Assembly (NCBI GenBank): GCA_964611755.1
Contig: CAZTBB010000004.1
Coordinates: forward strand, 23,788 to 87,787
DNA length: 64,000 bases
Source: CAZTBB01 sp964611755
GTDB lineage: Bacteria > Pseudomonadota > Alphaproteobacteria > Micavibrionales > Micavibrionaceae
Direction of reading: 5' to 3'
Shown here: piece after piece, positions 44,925 to 54,206 of the stretch
How positions within the stretch are numbered: the stretch's first letter is position 1
Layout of the letters: every line of letters begins with the position of its first letter
Notes under the pieces: generated by a model
What the model was told of the DNA's origin: nothing
The model's database searches: none
The model's input: the letters and a program-made list of their open reading frames with translations, nothing else
Translations under genes and position numbers: made by a program

Positions 44925-45659
44925 TTGTTACATTTATTCAAATCCTCAAACTTTAAATCCCCGAATTTCGGGGAAAGGCGTAATGGCCAGAAACCTTCGA
45001 TGATTATCATGCATTATACGGGGCTCAAGGATGCGGATCAGGCTTTGACGTGGTTATGCGAGCCATCCAGAGAGGTCAGTGCCCATTATGTGATTGAAGA
45101 AAATGGTAAGGTGCATCATCTGGTGGAGGATGGTAAGCGCGCATGGCATGCCGGTGTGTCTTATTGGGCGGGAGAAGAGGATATTAATTCGCTCTCTATT
45201 GGAATCGAGCTGGTAAATCCCGGACATGAATTTGGATACAGAGATTTTCCTGACAGGCAAATACGCGCTTTGACTAGAATTTGTTCTGAACTGATCTTGG
45301 ATTACGATATTAAGGCAAATCATATTTTGGGACATTCCGATATTGCGCCGGGGCGAAAACAGGACCCGGGGCATTTATTTCCCTGGGAGAGGCTTGCGCA
45401 TAAAGGGGTGGGGCTTTGGCCGCAGCCGAATGAGTATGATTACCAATCGGCCGAGGATCTTGTTTTGAATTTGGATAAGGTCCACGGTCTTTTGGTTGAC
45501 TTTGGGTATAATCCTGATACTGCCCGCGAAGATCTTTTTGTGGCGTATCATCGCCATTTTTATCCTGAAAAATTTAAAGAAAACGGCCGTCCTGATCAGG
45601 TCGATATAGCCTCGGTTGCACGTTTGCTGTCGCTTTTGCGTCAAAAATCAGAGCTTTAA
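44925..45659 (+). CDS. N-acetylmuramoyl-L-alanine amidase (AmiD/AmpD type)
   Basis: Zinc amidase splitting the bond between MurNAc and the stem peptide. The Amidase_2 domain has the metal ligands in IIMHYTG, HAGVSYW and GHSDIAPGRKQDPG, and the C-terminal about 65 residues resemble the peptidoglycan-binding domain of AmiD. GAAGGGAAGGG (about 44909-44919) lies five bases before a TTG at 44925, my preferred start; the frame opens earlier at a TTG (44868) without a ribosome site. No convincing signal peptide is seen, so a cytoplasmic recycling role (AmpD-like) is likely. RNase P RNA follows. Confidence 0.87.
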   Translation: MLHLFKSSNFKSPNFGERRNGQKPSMIIMHYTGLKDADQALTWLCEPSREVSAHYVIEENGKVHHLVEDGKRAWHAGVSYWAGEEDINSLSIGIELVNPGHEFGYRDFPDRQIRALTRICSELILDYDIKANHILGHSDIAPGRKQDPGHLFPWERLAHKGVGLWPQPNEYDYQSAEDLVLNLDKVHGLLVDFGYNPDTAREDLFVAYHRHFYPEKFKENGRPDQVDIASVARLLSLLRQKSEL

Positions 45660-45696
45660 AATTGTAATTTTTTTTAAAATAAGGCATTGTACCCGC

Positions 45697-46060
<364 letters not shown>

Positions 46061-46070
46061 CCTAAATATG

Positions 46071-46105
46071 AAAAGCCGCTAGGGGAAACCCTGGCGGCTT
46101 TTGCT
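46071..46105 (+). terminator. Terminator of rnpB
   Basis: AAAAGCCGC (46071-46079) and GCGGCTTTT (46094-46102) form a nine-base stem around a 14-base loop that contains its own small AGGG/CCCT hairpin; the 3' arm ends in T residues. Confidence 0.85.
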
Positions 46106-46245
46106 TGTTACACAAGAAAACACACGTAAATTTGCCTGTAATCTACCCATTTTATTTTCATAATGCAAATTTTTGGGCATCTTTTTGCATGTTACGGATA
46201 AAAGCTGTGTGTAAATAGAGGGTTAGCGGGTTTGTAAAATTGACG

Positions 46246-46282
46246 AACCATAAAATTCCATGATATCCCATAAATATCCAAT
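46246..46282 (-). promoter_or_regulatory. Candidate MraZ operator: four TGGNN repeats at 10-base spacing
   Basis: On the plus strand CCA occurs at 46248, 46258, 46268 and 46278. On the minus strand this reads TGGAT, TGGGA, TGGAA, TGGTT, each separated by exactly five bases. MraZ is known to bind TGGGN direct repeats with five-base spacers before its own operon. TTGACG at 46240-46245, a possible -35 box, abuts the first repeat, so binding would cover the promoter. Only one repeat is a perfect TGGG. Confidence 0.55.
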
Positions 46283-46335
46283 TTGTATTGGGTTTGCGTG
46301 CTTCTGCGCGGTTTTTAAGTCTTTGGAAGTTTTAA

Positions 46336-46806
46336 GTGGCGTTATTTTTATCATCATATGAGAACAAGCTGGATAAGAAGGGGCGGGTATCTGTTCCTGC
46401 ACAATTCCGTGCGGCTCTTGGTGAGGGGGTGTCCCTTGGGGTTGTAGTGTTTCGTTCTTCCCAGCATGCGTGTTTGGAGGGGTTCTCTTATCGCTCTATG
46501 GAGGGGCTTGCGGAGCGGCTGGACGCGTTTGATATGTTCTCGAATGAGCATGAGGATTTGGCGACGGCAATTTTCGGTGAGAGCGTTCAGTTGAGCATTG
46601 ATGGCGAGGGGCGTGTCATACTCTCGGACGAATTGCGTGGTTTTATAGGCGCCGATGAGCGTGTTGTCTTTGTAGGTTTGGGCAATAAATTTCAAATATG
46701 GTCGCCTGAAGAGTTTTCTGCGCGTAAAGAGCGGGCGCGTCAATCAGTTCAGGAAAAAGGACTAACTCTTCCGAGGGTTCACGCGGAAAAAGAGGGGGGT
46801 GTGTAA
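46336..46806 (+). CDS. mraZ: Transcriptional regulator MraZ
   Basis: Ring-forming DNA-binding protein that represses the dcw cluster. The 156-residue protein has two AbrB-like MraZ domains with DKKGRVSVPAQFR and DGEGRVILSDELR. The start is GTG, with GGAAG (46325-46329) upstream. It opens the cluster, and its stop overlaps the rsmH start (TAATG). Repeats matching its known binding pattern lie about 55-90 bases upstream. Confidence 0.95.
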   Translation: MALFLSSYENKLDKKGRVSVPAQFRAALGEGVSLGVVVFRSSQHACLEGFSYRSMEGLAERLDAFDMFSNEHEDLATAIFGESVQLSIDGEGRVILSDELRGFIGADERVVFVGLGNKFQIWSPEEFSARKERARQSVQEKGLTLPRVHAEKEGGV

Positions 46807-47750
46807 TGCATTATCCTGTCATGCTGCCGGAGGTTTTAAGTGCGCTCGATGTGAAGTCCGGTGAGGTTTATGTTGATGGCACGTTTGGTGCTGGCGGGTA
46901 TTCGCGCGCTATATTGTTAAACGATGCATCGCGGGTTTTTGGAATTGACCGTGACCCTGCGGCAAGGGGGGTAGCCAATACTCTGCTGGATGAGTTTGGT
47001 GATCGGTTTCAGTTTTTGCCGGGCTGTTTCGGTGATGTCCAGGGGTTGTTGTCCGCTGTTGGTGTTGGGCAGGTTGATGGGTTTGTTCTCGATATTGGTG
47101 TGTCCTCTATGCAAATTGACCAAGATCAGCGCGGCTTTTCTTTTCAAAAGGATGGGCCGCTTGATATGCGCATGAATAATGGCGGTGAGGAAAAAACGGC
47201 GGCGGATCTGGTGAACCAGATGGATGAAGGGGCGTTAGCGGATTTGATCTATGAATATGGCGAGGAACGCCACTCCAGGCGGATCGCAAAGCGCATTGTG
47301 CTGCGCCGTGATGAGCGTCTCTTTGAAAACACGCTCGATCTCGCGCAGGTGGTAAGAGATGCTGTGCCGGGCGCTGGGCGGGAAAAAATTGATCCTGCCA
47401 CAAGAACATTTCAGGCTTTGCGCATTGCTGTGAATGATGAGCTTGGCGAGCTAAAGCGTGCGCTGGAGGCCTCTTTAAGGGTTTTGAGGCAGGGTGGGCG
47501 TTTGGTTGTTGTTACGTTTCACTCTTTGGAGGATCGTATTGTTAAAGGCTTTATGCGCCAGCATGCGGGGCTCGATAATGCTGTTTCAAGGCATTTGCCT
47601 GAAGCTGCCAACGAGGAGCCATTGTTTGAGTTGCCGGCTAAGAAGGCTGTTCTTCCATCTGATAAAGAGGTTGCAGAAAATGGGCGTTCGCGCTCTGCGA
47701 AGCTGCGCTATGCTATTCGAACAGCCGCTCCTTTAGGGGGTGCGCAATGA
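46806..47750 (+). CDS. rsmH: 16S rRNA (cytosine-1402 N4) methyltransferase
   Basis: Methylates N4 of C1402 in the ribosomal P site. The 314-residue protein opens HYPVMLPEVL, has the SAM motif YVDGTFGAGGYSRAIL, DIGVSSMQID, and the C-terminal VVTFHSLEDRIVK, then RSRSAKLRYA. It is in its canonical place between mraZ and ftsL and overlaps both by a few bases. Confidence 0.97.
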   Translation: MHYPVMLPEVLSALDVKSGEVYVDGTFGAGGYSRAILLNDASRVFGIDRDPAARGVANTLLDEFGDRFQFLPGCFGDVQGLLSAVGVGQVDGFVLDIGVSSMQIDQDQRGFSFQKDGPLDMRMNNGGEEKTAADLVNQMDEGALADLIYEYGEERHSRRIAKRIVLRRDERLFENTLDLAQVVRDAVPGAGREKIDPATRTFQALRIAVNDELGELKRALEASLRVLRQGGRLVVVTFHSLEDRIVKGFMRQHAGLDNAVSRHLPEAANEEPLFELPAKKAVLPSDKEVAENGRSRSAKLRYAIRTAAPLGGAQ

Positions 47751-48082
47751 AGCTGTTCAGATCAAAGCTATTCTGGGTTTTTGTTTGTGTGTGTTTGAGT
47801 GGATTTTTCTTAATGCACGCCAGTAAGAAAATGCAGCAATCAGAGGCCCAGCTTGATGATATTCAAAAGCAGATTGCCCGGGAATATCAAAATTTAAGAG
47901 TGCTCAACGCCGAGTGGTCTTATCTCAATTCTCCATCACGGTTAGAGTCTTTGGCCGAAAAATATCTTCCCCAGATGTCATCTTACAAGAACCGCGTTCT
48001 TCCCTCCGCAGATGATCTTCCATCACAAAATTCATCACCGATAATTCATGAAGTCCAGATGCAAAGAGGGGATGATGGCTAA
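47747..48082 (+). CDS. ftsL: Cell division protein FtsL
   Basis: A small bitopic division protein, 111 residues. A short cytoplasmic N-terminus is followed by a membrane helix (about 7-24) and a periplasmic coiled coil (about 25-65). Sequence is poorly conserved in this family; identity rests on topology and position between rsmH and ftsI. Start overlaps rsmH by four bases; the end overlaps ftsI. Confidence 0.85.
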   Translation: MKLFRSKLFWVFVCVCLSGFFLMHASKKMQQSEAQLDDIQKQIAREYQNLRVLNAEWSYLNSPSRLESLAEKYLPQMSSYKNRVLPSADDLPSQNSSPIIHEVQMQRGDDG

Positions 48083-49781
48083 GGTTTTTCAGAAATCATA
48101 TGACGTTTTGAAGGGGCAGGTTGGTGAAAATTTGCGTGTGGCTCATGGGCGCTTAACATTCTTGATGGTCTGTTTTGCGCTGATTTTTATTGCTGTTGGG
48201 TTAAGGGCTGCGGATGTGGCTCTTATGTCTCAGGATCGTGAGAGCTATAAAGCTTTGGCGCAAAAAAATAAATCAGAATACCGGGGCGATATTCTGGATC
48301 GTAATGGTGTGATATTGGCGACAACGCTTGATGTTCAATCGTTATACGCAGATTCAAAGCATATCCAGAACCCGGTGGAAACAGCTATTAAATTAAAGGT
48401 AATATTCCCCGAGCTTGCGCTGTCGACATTAAAGAAGAGGCTCTCGAGCGGCGATCGTTTTATCTGGCTCAAGCGTGATGTGCGCCCACAAGATAGGGCG
48501 CAAGTGTATCAAATTGGTGAGCCTGGTCTAAAATTCCGTTCGGAAAAAACGCGCGTTTATCCGCATGGGCCATTATTTTCGCATTTGGTTGGGTATGCCG
48601 ATATTGATGAAAATGGCGTTGTTGGCATCGAGCGTGGATTAAATAAACAGCTTAGTGCAGGTGAGAATGTAACGCTATCTCTGGATGTCAGGCTACAGCA
48701 TATTTTGAGGCGCTCGATTGTTCAGGCGGCAGAGCGTTTTGAGGCCAAAGCCGGTGCGGGCGCTATTATTGATGTACAGACAGGCGAGATTGTGGCCGGC
48801 ATTTCATGGCCTGATTTTGATCCGCATCACCCCGGTGATATTCAAGGGAAGGCCGGATTCAATAATCTTACGCTTGGGGTGTTTGAGCTGGGGTCCATGT
48901 TTAAAATATTCTCTACGGCGGCCTTGCTTGAAATGCATAATGTGCCGATGGATGAGCAATTTGATGCGCGTGATCCTATCAAGGTGGGGCGATTTCAAAT
49001 TAATGACTTCCATGCGGAAGAGCGTATTTTGAGTGTTCCTGAAGTGTTCATGTATTCATCTAATATTGGCTCTGCCTTGATGGGGCAACGTGTTGGAACA
49101 GACGGTCTCAAGCGTTTCTATTCTGATTTGGGTTTGATGGATCGTTTGCCGCTGGAGATTAAGGAGATAGGCAAGCCCCTCGTGCCGTCTCCGTGGCGTG
49201 ATGTGAATACGCTCACAGCATCTTATGGGCACGGCATAGCAACGTCACCGCTCCAGATGACGACCGCCGTGGCATCGATTGTTAATGGTGGCACGTTAAT
49301 CAGGCCAACTTTGTTGAAGGTAGGGTCTGGTGATGAGGCATCACATTTACGCCCGAATATCAGCATTGTATCGCCGGAAACATCACAGAAAATCCGCCAA
49401 CTCATGCGTTTGGTTGTGACAGATGGAACAGGGCGTAAAGCGGATGTGAAGGGGTATCAGGTTGGCGGAAAAACAGGGACGGCAGAAAAAATCGGGGCTT
49501 CTGGTTATGATCGCTCCCGCCTTATTTCATCATTTGTTGGGGCATTTCCGGCTCAAGAGCCGCGTTACGTTGTTATGGTTATGATTGATGAGCCAAAGGG
49601 GCAAAGCCATAGTTTCGGGCACGCCACAGCAGGCTGGGTTGCTGCGCCGGCGGTGGCAGATATTGTTGCTTCTATGGCTGATGTGTTGGGGCTTGTGCCC
49701 AATGCGGCAATGGATGCGTATGCCAGTGAGCTAAAGCAATTTATTCGCTTTGATGAGGAGGCTGAATATGTCTCTCATTAG
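48075..49781 (+). CDS. ftsI: Septal peptidoglycan transpeptidase FtsI (PBP3)
   Basis: Class B penicillin-binding protein that crosslinks septal peptidoglycan with FtsW. About 568 residues: membrane anchor (about 30-50), the dimerisation domain starting at YRGDILDRNGVILA, and the transpeptidase domain with the catalytic Ser in GSMFK, the SSN motif in MYSSNIGSA, and KTGTAEK. AGAGG at 48065-48069 favours the ATG at 48075, inside the ftsL end. It overlaps murE. Confidence 0.96.
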   Translation: MAKVFQKSYDVLKGQVGENLRVAHGRLTFLMVCFALIFIAVGLRAADVALMSQDRESYKALAQKNKSEYRGDILDRNGVILATTLDVQSLYADSKHIQNPVETAIKLKVIFPELALSTLKKRLSSGDRFIWLKRDVRPQDRAQVYQIGEPGLKFRSEKTRVYPHGPLFSHLVGYADIDENGVVGIERGLNKQLSAGENVTLSLDVRLQHILRRSIVQAAERFEAKAGAGAIIDVQTGEIVAGISWPDFDPHHPGDIQGKAGFNNLTLGVFELGSMFKIFSTAALLEMHNVPMDEQFDARDPIKVGRFQINDFHAEERILSVPEVFMYSSNIGSALMGQRVGTDGLKRFYSDLGLMDRLPLEIKEIGKPLVPSPWRDVNTLTASYGHGIATSPLQMTTAVASIVNGGTLIRPTLLKVGSGDEASHLRPNISIVSPETSQKIRQLMRLVVTDGTGRKADVKGYQVGGKTGTAEKIGASGYDRSRLISSFVGAFPAQEPRYVVMVMIDEPKGQSHSFGHATAGWVAAPAVADIVASMADVLGLVPNAAMDAYASELKQFIRFDEEAEYVSH

Positions 49782-51237
49782 GGCTGAAAATGAATTGCCT
49801 TTTGCAATAGATCAATTGTCAGGCTTGACGCAGGATAGCCGAAAGGTTCAGCCGGGTTTTCTGTTCGCCGCCTTTAAGGGGCAGGAAAGTGATGGCCGCG
49901 ATTATATTAATCAAGCCATTGATAATGGTGCTTCGGTCATCTTAACGCATGCCGATAGCGCGGTGAATGTGCCTGAAGGGGTTGCATTAATTTTAGATGA
50001 AAATCCCCGTGCAATTTTTGCAGGCGCCCTGAAGGCATTTTACAAAAACCAGCCGGAGCGCATAGTGGCCGTCACGGGAACAAACGGCAAAACATCTGTT
50101 GCTTATTTTGTTCACACTCTCTGGCAGGCTATGGGGCTTAACTCGGCAAGTCTGGGTACGTTGGGGGTGCAGGGTAGTGGCAATAAAGCCATGGCAAGTG
50201 GTATGACCACACCGGATGCGGAGACGTTGCACCAAAATCTTGCCATGCTCGTTAATGAACAGCAGGTCACGCATCTTGTGATTGAGGCGTCAAGTCATGG
50301 GTTGGATCAATATCGTATGGATGGCTTGAATGTTCAGGCGGCGGGTTTTACGAATTTGACTCGTGATCACTTGGATTATCATAAAACGGCAGACGCGTAT
50401 TTTGAGGCAAAAACACGCCTGTTTTCTGAGGTGTTAGCCGGTGACGGGGTTGCCATTCTGAATGCTGATGAAGAGCATTTTAGCGCCTTGCTAGCTGTGG
50501 CCACGGCCAGAGGAATAAAGGTTTTTTCTTATGGTCAGGCCGGAGAAGATCTTAAGGTTCTGAGCTGTAAGCCCGTTGCCAATGGCCTGAGGGCAGAAAT
50601 TGTTATCCTGGGTGAAGCGCATAATATTCATGTGCCATTGGTTGGCATGTTTCAGTTGCATAATCTTTTATGTGCGTTGGGTTTGGTTTTGAGTGAGGGG
50701 CAAGCGAAAGAGAATGTGCCATTGCTTTTAAAGGCTATTGAGCAAATGAAAACAGTGCCCGGCCGATTGCAACGTGTGTCAGGTCATCCGCTTGAATGCG
50801 GTATTTACGTCGATTACGCACACACGCCGGATGCGTTGGAAACGGTTTTGAAATCCTTAAGGCCACACACAGAGAACAGGTTGTTTTGTGTTTTCGGGTG
50901 CGGTGGCGACCGTGATAAAGGCAAACGCCCGATGATGGGCGAGGTCGTATCACGATTGGCCGATCATGTAATTGTTACAGATGATAACCCACGTTCAGAA
51001 AATGCGGGACAGATCCGTAAAGAGATTTTAGCGGGGGCGCCGGATGCGCTCGACATAGAAGGCCGTGCCAGAGCTATTGGCTATGCGGTACAGAATTTAT
51101 CAAATGGTGATGTATTGCTTGTTGCAGGAAAAGGGCATGAGCAAGGGCAGATTTTTGCTGATCATACAGAGCCATTTGATGATGTTGAAGAAGTTCAAAA
51201 AGCGTTATCAAACATTCAAAGTCTTGGTGGGGAGTAA
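49768..51237 (+). CDS. murE: UDP-MurNAc-tripeptide synthetase (meso-DAP adding)
   Basis: Adds the third residue to the stem peptide. The 489-residue protein has the nucleotide loop VTGTNGKTSVAYF, the carbamylated-Lys region, and DDNPRSENAG, whose DNPR marks meso-diaminopimelate specificity. GAGGAGG at 49755-49761 fixes the ATG at 49768, which lies inside the end of ftsI. Immediately downstream, where murF is expected, only a MurF-like fragment occurs. Confidence 0.96.
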   Translation: MSLIRAENELPFAIDQLSGLTQDSRKVQPGFLFAAFKGQESDGRDYINQAIDNGASVILTHADSAVNVPEGVALILDENPRAIFAGALKAFYKNQPERIVAVTGTNGKTSVAYFVHTLWQAMGLNSASLGTLGVQGSGNKAMASGMTTPDAETLHQNLAMLVNEQQVTHLVIEASSHGLDQYRMDGLNVQAAGFTNLTRDHLDYHKTADAYFEAKTRLFSEVLAGDGVAILNADEEHFSALLAVATARGIKVFSYGQAGEDLKVLSCKPVANGLRAEIVILGEAHNIHVPLVGMFQLHNLLCALGLVLSEGQAKENVPLLLKAIEQMKTVPGRLQRVSGHPLECGIYVDYAHTPDALETVLKSLRPHTENRLFCVFGCGGDRDKGKRPMMGEVVSRLADHVIVTDDNPRSENAGQIRKEILAGAPDALDIEGRARAIGYAVQNLSNGDVLLVAGKGHEQGQIFADHTEPFDDVEEVQKALSNIQSLGGE

Positions 51238-51241
51238 AACA

Positions 51242-51715
51242 ATGATTCAAGCAAACAGATCAATGTGGTCACATTTAAAAACGCAGAGCATTACAGTGAG
51301 TGTGCAGCCGGTGGTTTCAGTGTCACTATTTAGTATTTTCCAAGTAAAAAATATTATCGATAGAGGCAATGGGCGCACGCAAATGATGCTCTCTCAGGCA
51401 TTTCCATCTGAGGTGTTCAACATCTATGAAGGGGATGATGAGGTGAATAGATTGGCAATACCGGGAAGAATCGCTAATGTTGATTTTATTTACATGGGTG
51501 AGGCGTTTGCGGTGTCCAATTTATCCGAAGCTTTGCGAACCTTATCCCGTTCAAAGAAAAAGCCGATGGCAAGAATTTGCCCGGAAGTGCTTATGGCCGG
51601 CGATTTTGTCGTGTTCAAGCAAAACGGGGTGTCTGGATCGGTTAAAGAAGTGCAGGCATTCAGAATGCTAAGCAATGGATTAATGCAAAAAAAGAAAGCG
51701 GAACATGCTCTATAA
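51242..51715 (+). CDS. Truncated MurF-like protein (C-terminal domain only), probable murF relic
   Basis: A 157-residue frame in the exact position of murF, between murE and mraY. Residues about 80-140 resemble the MurF C-terminal domain: DFIYMGEAF (81-89) matches the usual D.V.L.G..M, and MAGDFVVFKQNGVSGS (118-133) matches AGDVVLVKGSxGS, with the KGS Ser/Gly replaced (KQN). The N-terminal substrate domain and the ATP-binding GKT domain are absent, so it cannot be an active ligase. Yet GGGGAG at 51230-51235 precedes the ATG, the frame has no stops, and the end overlaps mraY by 11 bases. It may be decaying, or kept for coupling to mraY or for another role. Confidence 0.6.
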   Translation: MIQANRSMWSHLKTQSITVSVQPVVSVSLFSIFQVKNIIDRGNGRTQMMLSQAFPSEVFNIYEGDDEVNRLAIPGRIANVDFIYMGEAFAVSNLSEALRTLSRSKKKPMARICPEVLMAGDFVVFKQNGVSGSVKEVQAFRMLSNGLMQKKKAEHAL

Positions 51716-52790
51716 TTTACTGGTTCCTTTTGCGGATGATTTCCAGATTTTTAATTTATTTCGCTATCTGACTTTTAGGACAGGCGGCGCAATCATCACG
51801 GCCTTGATGATTTGCTTCTTTATTGCGCCCTCCATGATTCGTTGGCTGAAGTCCAAGCAAGGGGCCGGGCAACCTATACGCCAAGAAGGCCCTGAGACGC
51901 ATTTTGAGAAGGCCGGTACACCGACAATGGGCGGTTTGATGATTTTGATATCCGTCACAACAAGCACGTTGTTATGGGCCGATCTTAATAATGTTTTTAT
52001 TTGGTGCGCTCTGTTGGTGATGGTCGGGTATGGTATGATTGGATTTGCCGATGACTTTCTAAAGTTGACCAAAAGAAATACCAAAGGTTTGCCGGGCAAG
52101 ATGAAGGTTTTCTTGCAGATTACAATCGGCTTTGTGGCAACATTGGGCATTATGTATGCCTTGCCGGATCATTTGCAAACACATGTTGCGATCCCCTTTT
52201 TCAAAGATTTATTCATCAATATTTTTTGGTTTTTTATTCCTTGGGCTTTGTTTGTCATGATTGGCGCTTCAAATGCCGTTAATCTGACGGATGGACTGGA
52301 TGGGTTGGCTATTGTTCCAGTGGCAATTGCGGCTGCGTGCTTTGGGTTTATTGCGTATCTTGTCGGTAATGAAATCTTCTCATCCTATTTGCACATTCCT
52401 TATGTTGCGGGCACTGGTGAACTTGCAATTTTGTGTGGGGCATTGATTGGGGGCGCGATGGGCTTTCTCTGGTTTAATGCCCCGCCAGCTATGATTTTTA
52501 TGGGCGATACCGGCTCTCTTGCTATGGGGGGTGTTCTTGGTGCAATATCTGTCATGACGAAGCACGAGCTTGTTTTGGCGGTGATTGGCGGGCTTTTTGT
52601 GTTGGAAACAATTTCTGTTATTGTTCAGGTTGTGTCTTTCAAATTGACGGGCAAGCGCGTCTTCGCGATGGCGCCCTTGCATCATCATTTTGAGAAAAAA
52701 GGCTGGTCAGAGCCAACAATTGTTATTCGTTTTTGGATTATCGCGGTTATACTTGCATTGATTGGGTTATCAACTTTGAAGTTAAGGTAA
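51705..52790 (+). CDS. mraY: Phospho-N-acetylmuramoyl-pentapeptide transferase
   Basis: Transfers the MurNAc-pentapeptide phosphate to undecaprenyl phosphate, making lipid I. The 361-residue protein has ten membrane helices and the family stretches AGTPTMGGLMIL, IGFADDFLKLTKRNTKGL with its Asp pair, NLTDGLDGLA, GDTGSLAMGG and APLHHHFE. Start overlaps the murF-like fragment by 11 bases. Confidence 0.97.
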   Translation: MLYNLLVPFADDFQIFNLFRYLTFRTGGAIITALMICFFIAPSMIRWLKSKQGAGQPIRQEGPETHFEKAGTPTMGGLMILISVTTSTLLWADLNNVFIWCALLVMVGYGMIGFADDFLKLTKRNTKGLPGKMKVFLQITIGFVATLGIMYALPDHLQTHVAIPFFKDLFINIFWFFIPWALFVMIGASNAVNLTDGLDGLAIVPVAIAAACFGFIAYLVGNEIFSSYLHIPYVAGTGELAILCGALIGGAMGFLWFNAPPAMIFMGDTGSLAMGGVLGAISVMTKHELVLAVIGGLFVLETISVIVQVVSFKLTGKRVFAMAPLHHHFEKKGWSEPTIVIRFWIIAVILALIGLSTLKLR

Positions 52791-52797
52791 AGCATCT

Positions 52798-54195
52798 ATG
52801 ATTGATTTGTCGTCTCACGCAAAAACATGGAAACGTAAAAAGCCTGCCGTTTTTGGGTTGGGTATATCAGGTTTATCTGTCATCAAGGCGCTAAAGCGGG
52901 CCGGCATTGAGTGCGATGCGTATGATGATAATCCTGATGCGCATAAAAAGGCCAAGACGGCGGGTGCAAATATTGTAGACCTTTCTCAGGCTGACTTTTC
53001 TAAATATGCCTGCTTGATTTTATCACCTGGTGTTCCGTATCATTTCCCCGAGACCCATGAGGTCGTCAAGCGTGCCCAGCAAGCCGAGGTGGATATTTTC
53101 GGTGATATCGAACTTTTTGGTCTTGCGGGAATTCCCGATTCGCTCAAAACAATCAGCATTACCGGCACAAATGGAAAATCGACGACCACATCTCTTGTAA
53201 ACCATATTTTTCAAACATCTAAAAAGAAATCGGTCTTAGCCGGAAATATTGGTATGCCGATTCTCAATGCAAAAATTCCTAATGCAGATGAAAGCTATAT
53301 GGTTATTGAGATGTCATCCTATCAATTGGATTTATGCCCTAGCTTTGGGGCCGATATAGCCGCATTGATTAATATTACACCAGACCATATTGACCGTCAT
53401 GGAGATATGGAAGGTTATGCGGCATCAAAGGCCAAGGTTTTTCAAAACACTGCTGGTAAAGCCATTGTCAGCATGGATGATCCTTATTGTGAAAAAATAT
53501 ATAACACTTTGAAATCACAAGGGCGTGACCCCATAGCTGTATCTGTAGTGAAAGAGTTGGAATCGGGTATCTATGTAAGAGAAGGCCAGCTGTTTGATGC
53601 TATAGGGCAAGACCCTGTAGAAGTGGGCAGTGTAAATAATATTACTCTATTAAACGGCATGCACAATAAACAGAATATTGCTGTGGCCTATGCTGCTGCA
53701 CGGTTATGTGGGCTGGATCCGGAGGCTATTTTAGAAGCAGTATACAGCTATCCGGGCTTGCCTCATCGTCAATTCCCCGTGCGAACAATCAATGGTGTTA
53801 CTTATATCAATGATAGTAAGGCAACGAACGCGGAAGCTGCTTCCAAAGCTCTGAGCGCACATAAAAATGTCTTCTGGATATTAGGCGGTATTGCTAAGGA
53901 GGGCGGCCTAGACGGTCTGGAGCGCTTTGCTGACCATATCAAGCATGCATTTGTTATCGGGCAAGCACAGGAAGAGTTTTCTGAATGGCTTGGCCGTTAT
54001 GGAATTGCTCATAATTTATCGCAGAACCTTGAAAATGCTGTAAAGGAAGCACATCAAATGGCACAGGATGAGAGGGGGCAACCAGGTGGGAGCTCTGTTG
54101 TTTTGTTGTCTCCTGCTTGCGCATCTTTTGACCAGTTCGATTCATTTGAACATCGCGGGGATGAATTCAGCAAAATGGTTGAAGCGCTCGATTAA
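52798..54195 (+). CDS. murD: UDP-MurNAc-L-alanine:D-glutamate ligase
   Basis: Adds D-Glu as the second stem residue. It has 465 residues, with FGLGISGLSVIKAL at the N-terminus, the ATP loop ITGTNGKSTTTSLV, YMVIEMSSYQLD, NITPDHIDRH, GLPHRQF and NDSKATNAEA. Canonical order between mraY and ftsW; seven bases after mraY. Confidence 0.97.
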   Translation: MIDLSSHAKTWKRKKPAVFGLGISGLSVIKALKRAGIECDAYDDNPDAHKKAKTAGANIVDLSQADFSKYACLILSPGVPYHFPETHEVVKRAQQAEVDIFGDIELFGLAGIPDSLKTISITGTNGKSTTTSLVNHIFQTSKKKSVLAGNIGMPILNAKIPNADESYMVIEMSSYQLDLCPSFGADIAALINITPDHIDRHGDMEGYAASKAKVFQNTAGKAIVSMDDPYCEKIYNTLKSQGRDPIAVSVVKELESGIYVREGQLFDAIGQDPVEVGSVNNITLLNGMHNKQNIAVAYAAARLCGLDPEAILEAVYSYPGLPHRQFPVRTINGVTYINDSKATNAEAASKALSAHKNVFWILGGIAKEGGLDGLERFADHIKHAFVIGQAQEEFSEWLGRYGIAHNLSQNLENAVKEAHQMAQDERGQPGGSSVVLLSPACASFDQFDSFEHRGDEFSKMVEALD

Positions 54196-54206
54196 GTTAT
54201 ATCTTC

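Noticed and set aside
46164..46191. ATGCAAA / TTTGCAT inverted repeat between rnpB and mraZ
   Set aside because: A seven-base AT-rich stem with a 12-base loop and no T tract. It is too weak to call a terminator or operator.
51065..51241. Upstream extension of the murF-like frame into murE
   Set aside because: The frame is open there by chance, overlapping the conserved C-terminal coding region of murE in another frame. The ATG at 51242 has the ribosome site.
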